Source: GCA-2728135 sp002728135
GTDB taxonomy: Bacteria > Pseudomonadota > Alphaproteobacteria > UBA828
Assembly (NCBI GenBank): GCA_963997635.1
Contig: CAXEND010000005.1
Location: 62,001 to 126,000, forward strand
Direction: 5' to 3'
DNA length: 64,000 nucleotides
Made by a program: the position numbers and the translations under genes. This document shows positions 55,041 to 64,000 of the stretch, one piece after another; position 1 is the first letter of the stretch, and the number at the start of each line of letters is the position of its first letter. The notes below the pieces were generated by a model. The model saw only the letters and a program-made list of their open reading frames with translations. It ran no database searches and was not told the DNA's origin.

Positions 55041-55751
55041 ATGGTTACTGTCTTAATAACTGGTGCAAGTCGTGGTCTTGGACTAGAATTTGTGAAGCAA
55101 TATCAAAAGAGTGGAGCTAAAATTTTTGCCTGTTGCCGGAACCCTGAAAATGCCAATAATCTTATGAAACTTGCTAATGAATCTGATGGTCAAACAACAT
55201 TGTTCCAGATGGATGTTTCAAACCCCAAGGAAGTTTTATCAACTGCTAAAGAACTAAATGGCTGTAATATTGATTATTTAATAAATAATGCAGGAATTCT
55301 AGGAACTGACTTTGATCAACCAATGAGGGGAGCTTTTGGAAGTGTTGATTATGAGTCCTGGGAAGAGACAATGCTAGTAAACGTTCTTGGCCCTTTCAGA
55401 GTATGTGAAGCTTTTGTAAATCATGTCTCTGGATCTAAGAATCGTTTAATGGTTTTTGTGTCAACTCATATGGCTTCAATTACGGCTCTTTCAGAAGGTG
55501 GATTTTACCCATATAGATCCTCTAAGGCAGCACTTAACTTATTAGTTAAAGGTCTTTCAATAGACTTAAAAGATCGTGGAATTAGAACTCTTTCTTTTCA
55601 CCCTGGGTGGGTTAAAACTGATATGGGTACTGATTCAGCCCCAGTAGAGGTCTCTGATAGTATAAGTGGAATGCGTGAAGTGATCAGTAGTTATTCATCA
55701 CCAAGAACAGGAGAGTTTATAAATTATGATGGAACTCCTTACCCCTGGTAA
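55041..55751 (+). CDS. SDR family oxidoreductase (C-factor/CsgA-like)
   Basis: 236 residues. The nucleotide motif is TGASRGLGLEFV, then NNAGILGTD and the catalytic Y-x3-K in YRSSK. The C-terminal GIRTLSFHPGWVKTDMG and the loop of similar members resemble the carbonyl reductase/C-factor group. The substrate is not known. The ATG at 55041 follows GGGAG; the frame runs open upstream to 54930 without a ribosome site, so that extension is not used here. Confidence 0.87.
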   Translation: MVTVLITGASRGLGLEFVKQYQKSGAKIFACCRNPENANNLMKLANESDGQTTLFQMDVSNPKEVLSTAKELNGCNIDYLINNAGILGTDFDQPMRGAFGSVDYESWEETMLVNVLGPFRVCEAFVNHVSGSKNRLMVFVSTHMASITALSEGGFYPYRSSKAALNLLVKGLSIDLKDRGIRTLSFHPGWVKTDMGTDSAPVEVSDSISGMREVISSYSSPRTGEFINYDGTPYPW

Positions 55752-55759
55752 CAAATTGA

Positions 55760-57550
55760 TCACTGAGGGATAAGACTTGAAAGGTCTGTTCCGTTAACAA
55801 AAATCTTATCTTGTTGTATCTCAATGTTATAATCATCGGTCGCGTTCTTTGAGGAATTTTCAGGGTCTGCATTCGACAGTCCACGGATCATTAATATAAC
55901 AGGCAAGACAGGCATCATTTCTGTTCCAAGATTTTTTTGAAACTCTGAAATTAGACCATTCAAACCAACAATATTTATTTCTAAGTTACCTACAACTCCC
56001 AGGCTACTTGAAATGTCGGCCTTTAAGTTTCCATTTATATCAATAGAAAATTTATCACTAGAAATCAGAAATTCTGATATTTCTAATTTTTCAAATGGAT
56101 TTGACTCAGAATATATATTTTCAAGTGCCTCAAGTGCGTTAGTTTCAGTAAAATTAATTCTGTTTGCTTCAACTGTAATGTCAAATCTTAGTAGATTAGG
56201 AATATAGGGTAATGCACTTTTAGGGATATCATCAAAGTTTGAAAGGGAAAGTTCATCTAAGATTCCTCTAACTTCCACTCGATTAATTTCATTATCTTTT
56301 GGTGCTAGGCTTGAAGATAAATCAAAACGTTTAAACTGTATGTTGCCTTCTAATGACGTCACTTCAAGGTCTCGTATAGATATTTCATCGTTGACCTGGG
56401 ATGCCATCGAAAATAATGATAAATAATTAAGATAGTTAAAGTCAGGAAGAAATGGACCCCAAAGTCCTGAAATGTTTGAATTTCTTGATCTAAAATCTAT
56501 TTCAGACTGCATAGAAAAACGCTCTAAAATTATTTCTACATCAGGAGATTTAAAGTGCAGGTCTCTTAGGTCAGCGGAATGAGAGTAAGATTGCTTTTTT
56601 TCTCTGTTATCAAATTGCTGCTCAACCTCAACCTCCTCAAACGTCATAAATCCATCTTCTGTCTGAACATTTAGGTCTCTTGCTAGGATTTCAAGCTTGG
56701 TAGGCTTGAGCTCTTTTTCTTGGAAACTACCGTTTATACTTATTTCATCTACTGAGCTACTTGTTATCTCGTCTGAATTACTAGTTATTATTTCTAATTC
56801 ATCAGGAAAAATAATTTTATAATCCCAAGAGTCTCTATCTTTAATGAAGTTTACTTTCATTGTTTTAAATAAAGTCTCAAAGAATTTTATATTGTCAGTC
56901 GAAGCAATGATTTTTCTATCTATAGACCCATCAATATGAATGGGTTCTTCAAATTCAATAATTGCCCCCATCTCCCTAATAATTTCAATAACCTTAACTA
57001 TTGCATTTTGAGGAATGTCTGTTTTTACCTTTGGTGATATAGTAAAATCAGGAGAATTTGTTTTTACATGTTTATCTTCTGCATTTAAATTCTTATTAGC
57101 TGTTTCATAATCTTCACCTTTGGATGGACTGGCTGTGCTGATTTGTTTTTGTAAGGTGCCTTCAGTCCATTGACCTGTTTCAGTATCACCATTAGATGAT
57201 ATTAGTGATCCATTACCGTGGAATTTGTTATCTTTCCAACTACCAATATAGCGGGTTCCATCAGACCATGTTGCCGTCCCAAGTCCATTAAAGTTACCAT
57301 TTGCAAATTCACCAACATAGAGAAAACCATTTGGTTTTGTGTAACTTCCTTGGCCATTTGGAGCGTTATTTTGCCACTCGCCCAAATACTCTGATTTATC
57401 ATTATAAGTATATAAACCAAAACATTCATGCCAACGCGTGTTTGCTTTATTGGGACATGGTTCTAGAGTGTTTGCCATTAAAGTTGTTGGAATCAATAAA
57501 AACACCAAAAAAGATAATGGTTTACAAACAAATTTAAGTATCCACCGCAA
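55760..57550 (-). CDS. Secreted MORN-repeat protein with DUF2125/AsmA-like C-terminal region
   Basis: 596 residues. A signal peptide (about 1-26, LVFLLIPTTLMA) precedes three clear MORN repeats near residues 55-120 (YLGEWQNNAPNGQGSY; YVGEFANGNFNGLGTATW; YIGSWKDNKFHGNGSL) and a partial fourth. A polar linker leads to a 400-residue beta-rich region of repeated strands (FSMQSEIDFRSRN; ISIRDLEVTSLEGNIQFKRFDLSSSL; VVGNLEINIVGLNGLISEF) ending DKIFVNGTDLSSLIP. This end resembles DUF2125/AsmA-type envelope proteins. The link is tentative. It is convergent with the SDR gene. Confidence 0.75.
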   Translation of the reverse strand: MRWILKFVCKPLSFLVFLLIPTTLMANTLEPCPNKANTRWHECFGLYTYNDKSEYLGEWQNNAPNGQGSYTKPNGFLYVGEFANGNFNGLGTATWSDGTRYIGSWKDNKFHGNGSLISSNGDTETGQWTEGTLQKQISTASPSKGEDYETANKNLNAEDKHVKTNSPDFTISPKVKTDIPQNAIVKVIEIIREMGAIIEFEEPIHIDGSIDRKIIASTDNIKFFETLFKTMKVNFIKDRDSWDYKIIFPDELEIITSNSDEITSSSVDEISINGSFQEKELKPTKLEILARDLNVQTEDGFMTFEEVEVEQQFDNREKKQSYSHSADLRDLHFKSPDVEIILERFSMQSEIDFRSRNSNISGLWGPFLPDFNYLNYLSLFSMASQVNDEISIRDLEVTSLEGNIQFKRFDLSSSLAPKDNEINRVEVRGILDELSLSNFDDIPKSALPYIPNLLRFDITVEANRINFTETNALEALENIYSESNPFEKLEISEFLISSDKFSIDINGNLKADISSSLGVVGNLEINIVGLNGLISEFQKNLGTEMMPVLPVILMIRGLSNADPENSSKNATDDYNIEIQQDKIFVNGTDLSSLIPQ

Positions 57551-57613
57551 ATAGAAAAACCCTTATGTTCGTTAATTAATTATTGTCCATTTAATCCTAT
57601 AAGCAAAATGATT

Positions 57614-58519
57614 CTAGTCACTATTAAGTTGAGTTCCGGCTGCTACCACTTCCAGCATATCCTCCATTTCTTGTATGTCTGAAACAAATGATGGAAAATC
57701 TAAAATTAATCTTGTTACGCCAAGTTCTTCGTATCGTGGTATATCTTGGATAACTCCTTCAGGAGTACCTGCTATAACAACTACAGTTATTTCTATTGTT
57801 TTAGGATCTCTACCATTTTCCTCAGACATTTTGTGAAGAAGTGCCAATGAACTTTCGAGATTGCCTCCTTTACTGTATGTGAAATCAGGTCCCTCTGAAA
57901 CGACCTGCCAACCATCAGCTAGATTTACTACACGCCTAAAGCAGGAATTGCCATTTCCACCTATGGTAATAGGAGGATGGGGTTTCTGGATTGGCTGAGG
58001 GCGGCACTGAACATTAGAAAAGCTAAAGAAATCTCCCTCAAAATTAGGTTCTTCTGCTGTCCAAAGTTCTTTCCATATGCGTATATATTCATCTGTACGT
58101 GGCCATTTATGTTTTGGTGATAGGTTTAATGCTTCAAATTCCTCATTTAGCCAGCCTGCACCAGTGCCAACGATCAATCGACCATTTGATAAAACATCAA
58201 GAGAAGCCATTTGTTTAGCTGTTTCTATTGGGTTACGATAGGGTGCTATAAGAACAGTAAAACCAAGACGGACACGTTTGGTATGTCCTGCTATGAATGC
58301 CAAACTTGTAAAAGGTTCAAGGTGAGCTCCCTTGGGATCTGCAATATAGTCAGCTGATTTAGTGTAGGGGTAGGGGGTCTCGATTTTTGTTGGCATTACG
58401 ATATGATCTGGGGACCAAACTGACTCAAAACCTTTTTCTTCGGCAAAATTTGCCATTCTGATCATGTTTTCATGTGTTGCCATAATGCCAAACATCGGTA
58501 GCATAAATCCAATTTTCAT
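57614..58519 (-). CDS. LLM class flavin-dependent oxidoreductase (4)
   Basis: 301 residues: MKIGFMLPMFGIMATHENM start, SVWSPDHIVMPT, LGFTVLIAPYRNPIETAKQMASLDVLSNGRLIVGTGAGWLNEEFEALNL, and PPITIGGNGNSCFRRVVNLADGW. It belongs to the same broad F420/FMN group as its neighbours but is not a near-identical copy. It lies downstream of hyuB on the same strand with a 192-bp gap that contains no gene and no clear terminator. Confidence 0.88.
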   Translation of the reverse strand: MKIGFMLPMFGIMATHENMIRMANFAEEKGFESVWSPDHIVMPTKIETPYPYTKSADYIADPKGAHLEPFTSLAFIAGHTKRVRLGFTVLIAPYRNPIETAKQMASLDVLSNGRLIVGTGAGWLNEEFEALNLSPKHKWPRTDEYIRIWKELWTAEEPNFEGDFFSFSNVQCRPQPIQKPHPPITIGGNGNSCFRRVVNLADGWQVVSEGPDFTYSKGGNLESSLALLHKMSEENGRDPKTIEITVVVIAGTPEGVIQDIPRYEELGVTRLILDFPSFVSDIQEMEDMLEVVAAGTQLNSD

Positions 58520-58711
58520 TAGTTTAAACTCCTGATATGTAATGTGACGAAAGCCGTTAGTGAGTGTGTTTGATTCTTACTTAAACTGCATTTTTTATAG
58601 GATACGCGAAGTTAATTTGAATTCACATAAATTTCTTAATAAACTTTAGCATACAACAATGATCATAGGTAATTTTAAGTTAATAGTGTAATCAATTATT
58701 ATGAAGAATCC

Positions 58712-60406
58712 TCAAATTTTTTTAAATTTTATACCATAAGTCTCTACCGCTTCCGTCTTTGAAATATATCCTAAACGGAGATCTTTTAAAATTTCATTTT
58801 CATTCCTATCCTCTGGTTTCCCATATCCACCACCTCCAGCAGTGCATTGGCTGATAATATCACCTTTTTTTAGTGAAATTTGGGTTCCTTTGGACACAAA
58901 GTCTGGTGATGCAAGCTTAGGGCCATCACCCCGGTCAATCAGGTAAGTTCCAACCCCTCCGGCTCTGCCTTCGGCAAGACCATTTGCTCCGAATATACAG
59001 CGATCAGCAACAAAGGATAGAGAGGCAGAATTGGATAAAATTTCATAGTCACGTCGAATTCCCAATCCGCCTCGCTTTCGACCAGCTCCTCCGGTATCTT
59101 GCCTTAATTCATATTTAAGTAAGCGTATAGGCATTGTGAGTTCCAAAGCCTCAGCTGGCATGTTTTTACAGTTTCCGACAATCGAAAAAAGTGCATTTTC
59201 TCCATCTTTTTCATCCAGTGCACCCCATCCACCTTCTGGATATGAATAAAAAACACTTGGTTCTTGATCTGATCCATTGTTCGTAGAGAGAAGAAGGTTG
59301 TTAGAAGAACCGTGGTCTCCAGCAATTATTTTAGGACCGTAAGGTATTTCTGCAAAAGCCTTTTGAATTACATTTACAATCCGATGAGATGTTTCATTAC
59401 CACCCGTACATGGCGCTGGAAATTTTGGGTTAAGTAAGCAGCCTTCTGGTGCAAATATTGTTATGGGACGATATGCACCGTCATTAGCTGGGATAGTGGG
59501 GTCAACAGCAGCTTGGACAGCTAAGTAGGTGGCGGAGGCTGTCATGCCTCGTACCGAATTGACAGGGCCTATTGCTTGTTCATCTGAATCACTGAAATCA
59601 AAATTTAACTTGTCACCTTCAACTGTGATTGCAACATGAATTTTTATTGGTTTTGGGTTAATTCCATCATTATCAAGAAAATCTTCTGCAAACCAGGTTC
59701 CGTCGGGCCAACTATTTATTTTTGTTCGCATACGTTTTTCAGATTGGTTGCATATTTCTTGTGCGGCTAGCTGTATAGTTTCAAGTGAATATTTCTCACA
59801 AAGATATCTTATACGCCCTACAGCAGTTCGGTTTGAGGAAAATTGGGCTTCTAGATCGCCACTCATTTCACGAGGAACACGGACATTATTTAAAATTATT
59901 TCTTTTAAATCTTGATCTATTTTACCCCTTCTAACAAATCGAACAGGCGGTATTCGCAATCCTTCCTGAAAGTTTTCTCGTGCTTTACTGTAAAAACTTC
60001 CAGGGACTGTTCCACCTATATCAGCGTGATGAGCACGGTTCGCTGCAAAAGCGATTATTTCCCCGGAGAAGAAAACTGGAGTTATTGCAGTAAGGTCAGG
60101 TAAATGTGTTCCTCCACGATATGGGTCATTCAACAAAACTGCATCGCCTTCCTCAAACGAAGAGATACCAACTTCTTCTATTGCTTCTCTTACAGCAAAT
60201 TGAAGTGCTCCTAGATGAATAGGTAAAAATTCTCCTTGTGCCCATAAACGCCCACTGCTATCGAAGACACCACACGAAAAATCTGACCCTTCATTAAAAA
60301 TGTTTGAGTAAGCTGTTTGCCTGAGGGTTACACCCATTTCACGAGCTATTGATACAAGGTGGCTTCGTATTATGCCGACTGTAATAGGGTCTACTTTTTC
60401 GTTCAT
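58712..60406 (-). CDS. Hydantoinase B/oxoprolinase-type subunit (second system)
   Basis: 564 residues of the HyuB family: VDPITVGIIRSHLVSIAREMGVTLRQTAYSNIFNEGSDFSCGVFD, GDAVLLNDPYRGGTHLPDLT, ANRAHHADIGG and the glycine-rich TAGGGGYGKPEDRN end. It is only moderately similar to the duplicated pair at 16098 and 17936, so it is a separate lineage. Its ATG overlaps the hyuA stop by four bases (60403-60406), which fits a stable two-subunit complex. Confidence 0.92.
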   Translation of the reverse strand: MNEKVDPITVGIIRSHLVSIAREMGVTLRQTAYSNIFNEGSDFSCGVFDSSGRLWAQGEFLPIHLGALQFAVREAIEEVGISSFEEGDAVLLNDPYRGGTHLPDLTAITPVFFSGEIIAFAANRAHHADIGGTVPGSFYSKARENFQEGLRIPPVRFVRRGKIDQDLKEIILNNVRVPREMSGDLEAQFSSNRTAVGRIRYLCEKYSLETIQLAAQEICNQSEKRMRTKINSWPDGTWFAEDFLDNDGINPKPIKIHVAITVEGDKLNFDFSDSDEQAIGPVNSVRGMTASATYLAVQAAVDPTIPANDGAYRPITIFAPEGCLLNPKFPAPCTGGNETSHRIVNVIQKAFAEIPYGPKIIAGDHGSSNNLLLSTNNGSDQEPSVFYSYPEGGWGALDEKDGENALFSIVGNCKNMPAEALELTMPIRLLKYELRQDTGGAGRKRGGLGIRRDYEILSNSASLSFVADRCIFGANGLAEGRAGGVGTYLIDRGDGPKLASPDFVSKGTQISLKKGDIISQCTAGGGGYGKPEDRNENEILKDLRLGYISKTEAVETYGIKFKKI

Positions 60407-62433
60407 AATATCGGTTCCGCAGCTTTATTTTTTACACATTCTAGTATTATACATCCATCATTTAATACAGATGCACATGCTTTAGGTGGAATAACAATTG
60501 TTGAGTCGTTCTGCTGTACTATTGCAGGACCTTCTAATTTTTCTGACTTTTGCATTTCCTCCCTGCTTAAGGTTGGAGTTTTGATCCAACCTTCCTTGGG
60601 TCCCCAAAATACAGGACGCGATTCTGTGCGGTATTTAGTTATCCATTGGGGTAGTGTTTTAGGTATAACCTTTCTTGGTGCTATTGAAGATGCCCTTGCG
60701 TGTACAAGCTCGATAGGACCTTCTGGGAAAGCATGTCCATAACGGTTATTGTGCAGCTCATGAAATAAATTAGCTATCGCTTTAACTTGAATGTCATCTA
60801 TATGAACTGGAACCCCTAGTTCATAAGTTTGTCCTTTGTATCTAAGATCAAGCTTGTAACTATATTTTATTTGTTCTTTCCTGACAGTTTCTGGTAAGCG
60901 ATTATAAGCCTCATCAGAAAGTTCTAAAAATAGGGTTTTTAAAAATTTAACTGTAAGATCTAAGAGTGGTCTGTGGACTGTTCTTATTGAATCTATACGT
61001 ATTTCACTGACCAACATTCCGTGAGCAGATGCTGCTCCCGGAAAGGGGGGTATTAGTACCTTTTTAATGCCCAGCTCTTTTGCAACATCCCAGCCATGAG
61101 CTGGCCCACCACCTCCACTTGCAAACAAAATATAGTCTCTTGGGTCGCGTCCTCGCTCAACGGAAACTTCCCTAACAGCATTGGCCATATTTGCATTCAC
61201 AAGTGATATAATACCCCAAGCAGTTTCATGGGTTTTCATTTTGAGTTTTTTTGATATGTCTTCAATGCTTTTTTCAGCAAGGTCCTTTTGAATTTTTATA
61301 GTCCCGCCTAATGGTATATCGGCATTATATCTACCGATAGTAACAGCGGCATCTGTAACTGTAGCATCTGTTCCTGCGTTACCATAGCAAGCTGGGCCTG
61401 GCATTGCCCCTGATGATTTAGGACCCACCTCTAATCCTCCACCAGGATCTACTGAAGCAATACTTCCTCCACCAGCTCCTACAGAAATAATGTCCAGAGA
61501 TGGTATGGAAATTGGATATCCACCAATTTCTATGCCTATCGTGAGGTCAGGCTTTGCATCTGTTACGGCTGCGACATCTGTGCTTGTCCCACCCATGTCC
61601 AAGCTTAGTAAATTAGAGAATCCATGCCTTCTACCAAATTCAGCTGCGGCAATAACACCTCCTGCAGGCCCGGAGAAGAGTGAATAAACAGGCCTATCTA
61701 TTGTCTCATTAGGAGAAGCCAGACCACCATTTGATTGCATTACATAGAAATCTCCTTGAAAAGATTGTGATTGTAGCTTCGGAACGACTTCAGATATGTA
61801 ATGTTTCATTATGGGCTGAGCAGAGGCATTTACGACTGTTGTAGAAGTTCTTTCATATTCACGATACAAAGGTAAGACCTCATGAGAGAGTGAAATGCTG
61901 ATTCCTGGTATTTCATTAGCAATTGCTTTGCCAACAAGAATTTCATGAGAGGGGTCAAGGAAAGAAAACAATAAGCAGATAGCAACTGATTCAATTTTCA
62001 GTTGTTTTAGTTTTGTAATTATTGCGTTGATTTCTGAGGATTCTAACGGGAATATAATTTCTCCACTCGCTGATATCCGTTCATCAAGCTCTAGGCATCG
62101 ATCTCTTGGGATTAGAGGTTTAGGCTTGGTTTGGCTTAAGTCAAATAAGTCTTTACGATCTGCTCGCATTATTTCCAGAACATCACGAAAACCTTTAGTC
62201 GTAATTAAGGCTGTTTGGGGTCCTTGACCAACGAGAAGAGAATTCAATACTACAGTAGTGCCATGAACAATTTCATCTACATCTTGAAATGAGTTTGTGG
62301 CCATTTTAACTGCTTTTAGAAAACCTTGACTGATGTTTTTGGGTGTAGTGGGAGTCTTTCCAACAAAGACTTCTCCATCACTGACTGCTACTATGTCCGT
62401 AAAGGTACCACCAACATCAACTGCAATTTTCAT
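60403..62433 (-). CDS. Hydantoinase A/oxoprolinase-type subunit (second system)
   Basis: 676 residues. Phosphate loops DVGGTFTDIVAV and DMGGTSTDVAAV, the GAGGGSIASVDPGGGLEVGPKSSGA block, and ASGGGGPAHGWDVAKELG are all present. As in other HyuA proteins, it is the ATP-using subunit. The first hyuA is similar only in these motifs. It lies 21 bases after an LLM gene, and all three genes LLM, hyuA, hyuB appear to form one operon. Confidence 0.93.
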   Translation of the reverse strand: MKIAVDVGGTFTDIVAVSDGEVFVGKTPTTPKNISQGFLKAVKMATNSFQDVDEIVHGTTVVLNSLLVGQGPQTALITTKGFRDVLEIMRADRKDLFDLSQTKPKPLIPRDRCLELDERISASGEIIFPLESSEINAIITKLKQLKIESVAICLLFSFLDPSHEILVGKAIANEIPGISISLSHEVLPLYREYERTSTTVVNASAQPIMKHYISEVVPKLQSQSFQGDFYVMQSNGGLASPNETIDRPVYSLFSGPAGGVIAAAEFGRRHGFSNLLSLDMGGTSTDVAAVTDAKPDLTIGIEIGGYPISIPSLDIISVGAGGGSIASVDPGGGLEVGPKSSGAMPGPACYGNAGTDATVTDAAVTIGRYNADIPLGGTIKIQKDLAEKSIEDISKKLKMKTHETAWGIISLVNANMANAVREVSVERGRDPRDYILFASGGGGPAHGWDVAKELGIKKVLIPPFPGAASAHGMLVSEIRIDSIRTVHRPLLDLTVKFLKTLFLELSDEAYNRLPETVRKEQIKYSYKLDLRYKGQTYELGVPVHIDDIQVKAIANLFHELHNNRYGHAFPEGPIELVHARASSIAPRKVIPKTLPQWITKYRTESRPVFWGPKEGWIKTPTLSREEMQKSEKLEGPAIVQQNDSTIVIPPKACASVLNDGCIILECVKNKAAEPIL

Positions 62434-62454
62434 ATTACCCTACAATTATTTAAA

Positions 62455-63471
62455 TTATTTTAATGGTTTCCATTCACCCTTTGGTGTCACTGTTTTTACA
62501 TTAGGTATAATCTCTTCACCAAATTCTTGAATTTGATCTTTTAATTCATTTATTGAGCCAGATGGACACATTAGCATACATGTTACTAAAGAATATCCTT
62601 CCTCGGCGAGCTCTGCTAAGTGGTCAATGATTTGGTTAATACTTCCTGTAAGTGTATGCCTATCTGAGCTTTTTCCTAAAGATTTATTCCCTTTTATGTG
62701 TGCCCAAGCAGCAGCAATCATATAAAAATCACTGAGATTACGTTTTGTTTTATCAGCTTCACGACGAATTATATCTTGTAATGGTTTATATAGGGCCGGG
62801 TTAAATTGTTGATCAAAAAAAAGTGGGTATAATCCATCGCAGTTTTCAATTGCTTTGCGAGCTCCAAATGGAGTATTGCCTCCATATAGAATAGGAGGTC
62901 TTGGTGACTGTATTGGTTTAGGATCCATAGAAATATTATTAAAACGATAATGCAAACCTGAAAAATTAATAGACTTATCAGACCAACAATTTTTGTAGAT
63001 CTCTATACATTCGCTAGTTTTTTCATTGCGTGTTTTATAGTTAATATTAAGAGCGTCAAATTCTTCTTTTAACCACCCAGACCCAACTCCGAGCAATAAT
63101 CTTCCGTTAGATAATTGGTCAATCGTCATAAATTGCCTGGCATCAGAGAGTGGGTGCCTATAAGGAGCAATTAGAACGGCAGTGCCAAGTTTTATACGTG
63201 AGGTCGCTGCAGCTAATGCCCCCATCAGGACAGCTCCGTCTAAAATATTGTGCATTGGTTGATATGGTCGCTCTCCTGACGGGTGGGTACTGCCGGAATT
63301 AATAGGCATGCATACATGATCGGGAAACCAAATCGAATGAAATAATTTGCTTTCAGCTAATTGTGCTATTTCAATGGCAGATATTTCATCAAAAGGTGTA
63401 TGTTGAAGAACAAAAGCTTCACCCACTTTTTTACCTAGACCATGTGTATTAGCGTATAGGCCTATTTCCAT
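62455..63471 (-). CDS. LLM class flavin-dependent oxidoreductase (5)
   Basis: 338 residues: MEIGLYANTHGLGKK start, WFPDHVCMP, LGTAVLIAPYRHPLSDARQFMTIDQLSNGRLLLGVGSGWLKEEFDALNIN and PPILYGGNTPFGARKAIENCDGLYP. It is the near paralogue of the protein at 53839. Its place directly before hyuA suggests that it oxidises the HyuAB substrate or product. The next upstream gene (SDR) ends 30 bases before it. Confidence 0.9.
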   Translation of the reverse strand: MEIGLYANTHGLGKKVGEAFVLQHTPFDEISAIEIAQLAESKLFHSIWFPDHVCMPINSGSTHPSGERPYQPMHNILDGAVLMGALAAATSRIKLGTAVLIAPYRHPLSDARQFMTIDQLSNGRLLLGVGSGWLKEEFDALNINYKTRNEKTSECIEIYKNCWSDKSINFSGLHYRFNNISMDPKPIQSPRPPILYGGNTPFGARKAIENCDGLYPLFFDQQFNPALYKPLQDIIRREADKTKRNLSDFYMIAAAWAHIKGNKSLGKSSDRHTLTGSINQIIDHLAELAEEGYSLVTCMLMCPSGSINELKDQIQEFGEEIIPNVKTVTPKGEWKPLK

Positions 63472-63501
63472 TTATCAACCTCTGAACCAACTTTAAATAG
63501 C

Positions 63502-64000
63502 TTAAATAGGATCCCAGCTGAATATATCTGCTGAGCGAGTTAGGGGAGCAAAATGTGCTTCTAATGCCGGTATAGCTTGTTCTCCTATAGACTCAACATC
63601 CCATCCTTCACTTCGATGAACACTACGAATAGGCTCATAGGGGTCAAATAGAAAGATCTCATTATGTCTTACCGCGAAAACTTGACCAGTTACGTTGTTA
63701 GCATCTTCAGAAGCTAGAAATGCTGCTAGGGGAGCATTTTTTGCAGGCGTCATTTTTTTTAATCGGGCTACCCTTTCTTTTTGTTCATCAGTTTCTGCTG
63801 GTATTTCATTAGTCATTCTGCTCCATGCAAAAGGCGCTATAGCATTAGATCTTACATTAAATCTTTTCATGTCTAGTGCTATGGCTTTTGACAAAGCACA
63901 GATGCCTAATTTTGCTGCAGCATAATTAGCTTGTCCAAAGTTTCCTATAAGCCCTGAAGTGCTTGTCATATGCACAAAGGCACCTGATTCTTGTTTACGG
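63502..64000 (-). CDS. SDR family oxidoreductase, C-terminal part (5' end beyond window)
   Basis: The frame is open to the window edge, so only about 166 C-terminal residues are seen. They include the catalytic Ser region (VHMTSTSGLIG), the Y-x3-K motif in NYAAAKLGICALSKA, and the NAIAPFAWSRMT loop. An extra tail after GQVFAVRHNEIFLFDP (about 60 residues) is typical of the hydratase/dehydrogenase-like SDR group that resembles peroxisomal multifunctional enzyme 2. The GTG at 63973-63975 is internal, not a start. Confidence 0.85.
   Translation of the reverse strand, partial: RKQESGAFVHMTSTSGLIGNFGQANYAAAKLGICALSKAIALDMKRFNVRSNAIAPFAWSRMTNEIPAETDEQKERVARLKKMTPAKNAPLAAFLASEDANNVTGQVFAVRHNEIFLFDPYEPIRSVHRSEGWDVESIGEQAIPALEAHFAPLTRSADIFSWDPI

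Noticed and set aside
27491..63471. F420-dependence of the LLM enzymes
   Set aside because: The fold does not separate FMN from F420 use, and no F420 biosynthesis gene is visible.

Overview
The window is AT-rich and bacterial, densely packed with genes on both strands. The first cluster (UPF0262 protein, low-molecular-weight phosphatase, Maf, RNase E/G) and the overall gene style point to an alphaproteobacterium. UPF0262 is, to my knowledge, confined to that class. The low GC and the many flavin-dependent and transport genes suggest a streamlined, probably marine lineage, but I cannot place it below class from sequence alone. No phage, IS element, CRISPR array or integrase was seen.

Layout. 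1-3860: a housekeeping operon of UPF0262, phosphatase, Maf, RNase E/G and a Na+/Ca2+-type exchanger, with ATGA overlaps. 3875-10266: single genes comprising an M23 peptidase, an N-acyl-D-amino-acid deacylase, tRNA-Phe(GAA), a 1-Cys peroxiredoxin, a YbdG-like MscS channel and a thiolase preceded by a strong palindrome. 10397-41193: a long accessory catabolic region bounded by two related EamA permeases. It holds a peptide-type ABC transporter whose second ATPase lies 15 kb away. It also holds a minus-strand operon (Fe-ADH, hyuA, hyuB, hyuB) containing two virtually identical hyuB genes, a TPR-2OG oxygenase, a Baeyer-Villiger monooxygenase, an HSL-type esterase, two LLM flavin enzymes, a CMD protein, an acyl-CoA synthetase, two TMADH-like flavoenzymes, a GMC oxidoreductase, an SDR and a PcaD-like hydrolase. 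41312-42277: OsmC and a degenerate nuclease-like membrane protein. 42412-47642: a complete urease operon ureE-F-AB-C-G-D with fused gamma and beta subunits. 47651-53793: maintenance genes (TsaC/YrdC, CysQ, a small unknown, PdxA, an AGPS-like FAD oxidase, a SUMF1-domain protein, Apt). 53839-64000: a second accessory block with three LLM enzymes, a second hyuAB pair, two SDRs (one cut by the window edge) and a MORN-repeat envelope protein.

How it fits together. The accessory genes resemble a scavenging programme: uptake by an ABC transporter, oxygenation by flavoenzymes, ester and ring opening by hydrolases and ATP-dependent hydantoinase-type enzymes, activation by an acyl-CoA ligase, thiolysis, and recovery of ammonia by urease. 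The actual substrates are not visible in the sequence. The strongest new observation is that the two separated ABC ATPases carry complementary defects that would all fall in one composite ATP site, which implies that they pair as an asymmetric transporter.

No intergenic stretch exceeds about 300 bases. The longest, 6357-6631, holds nothing I can identify before the tRNA.
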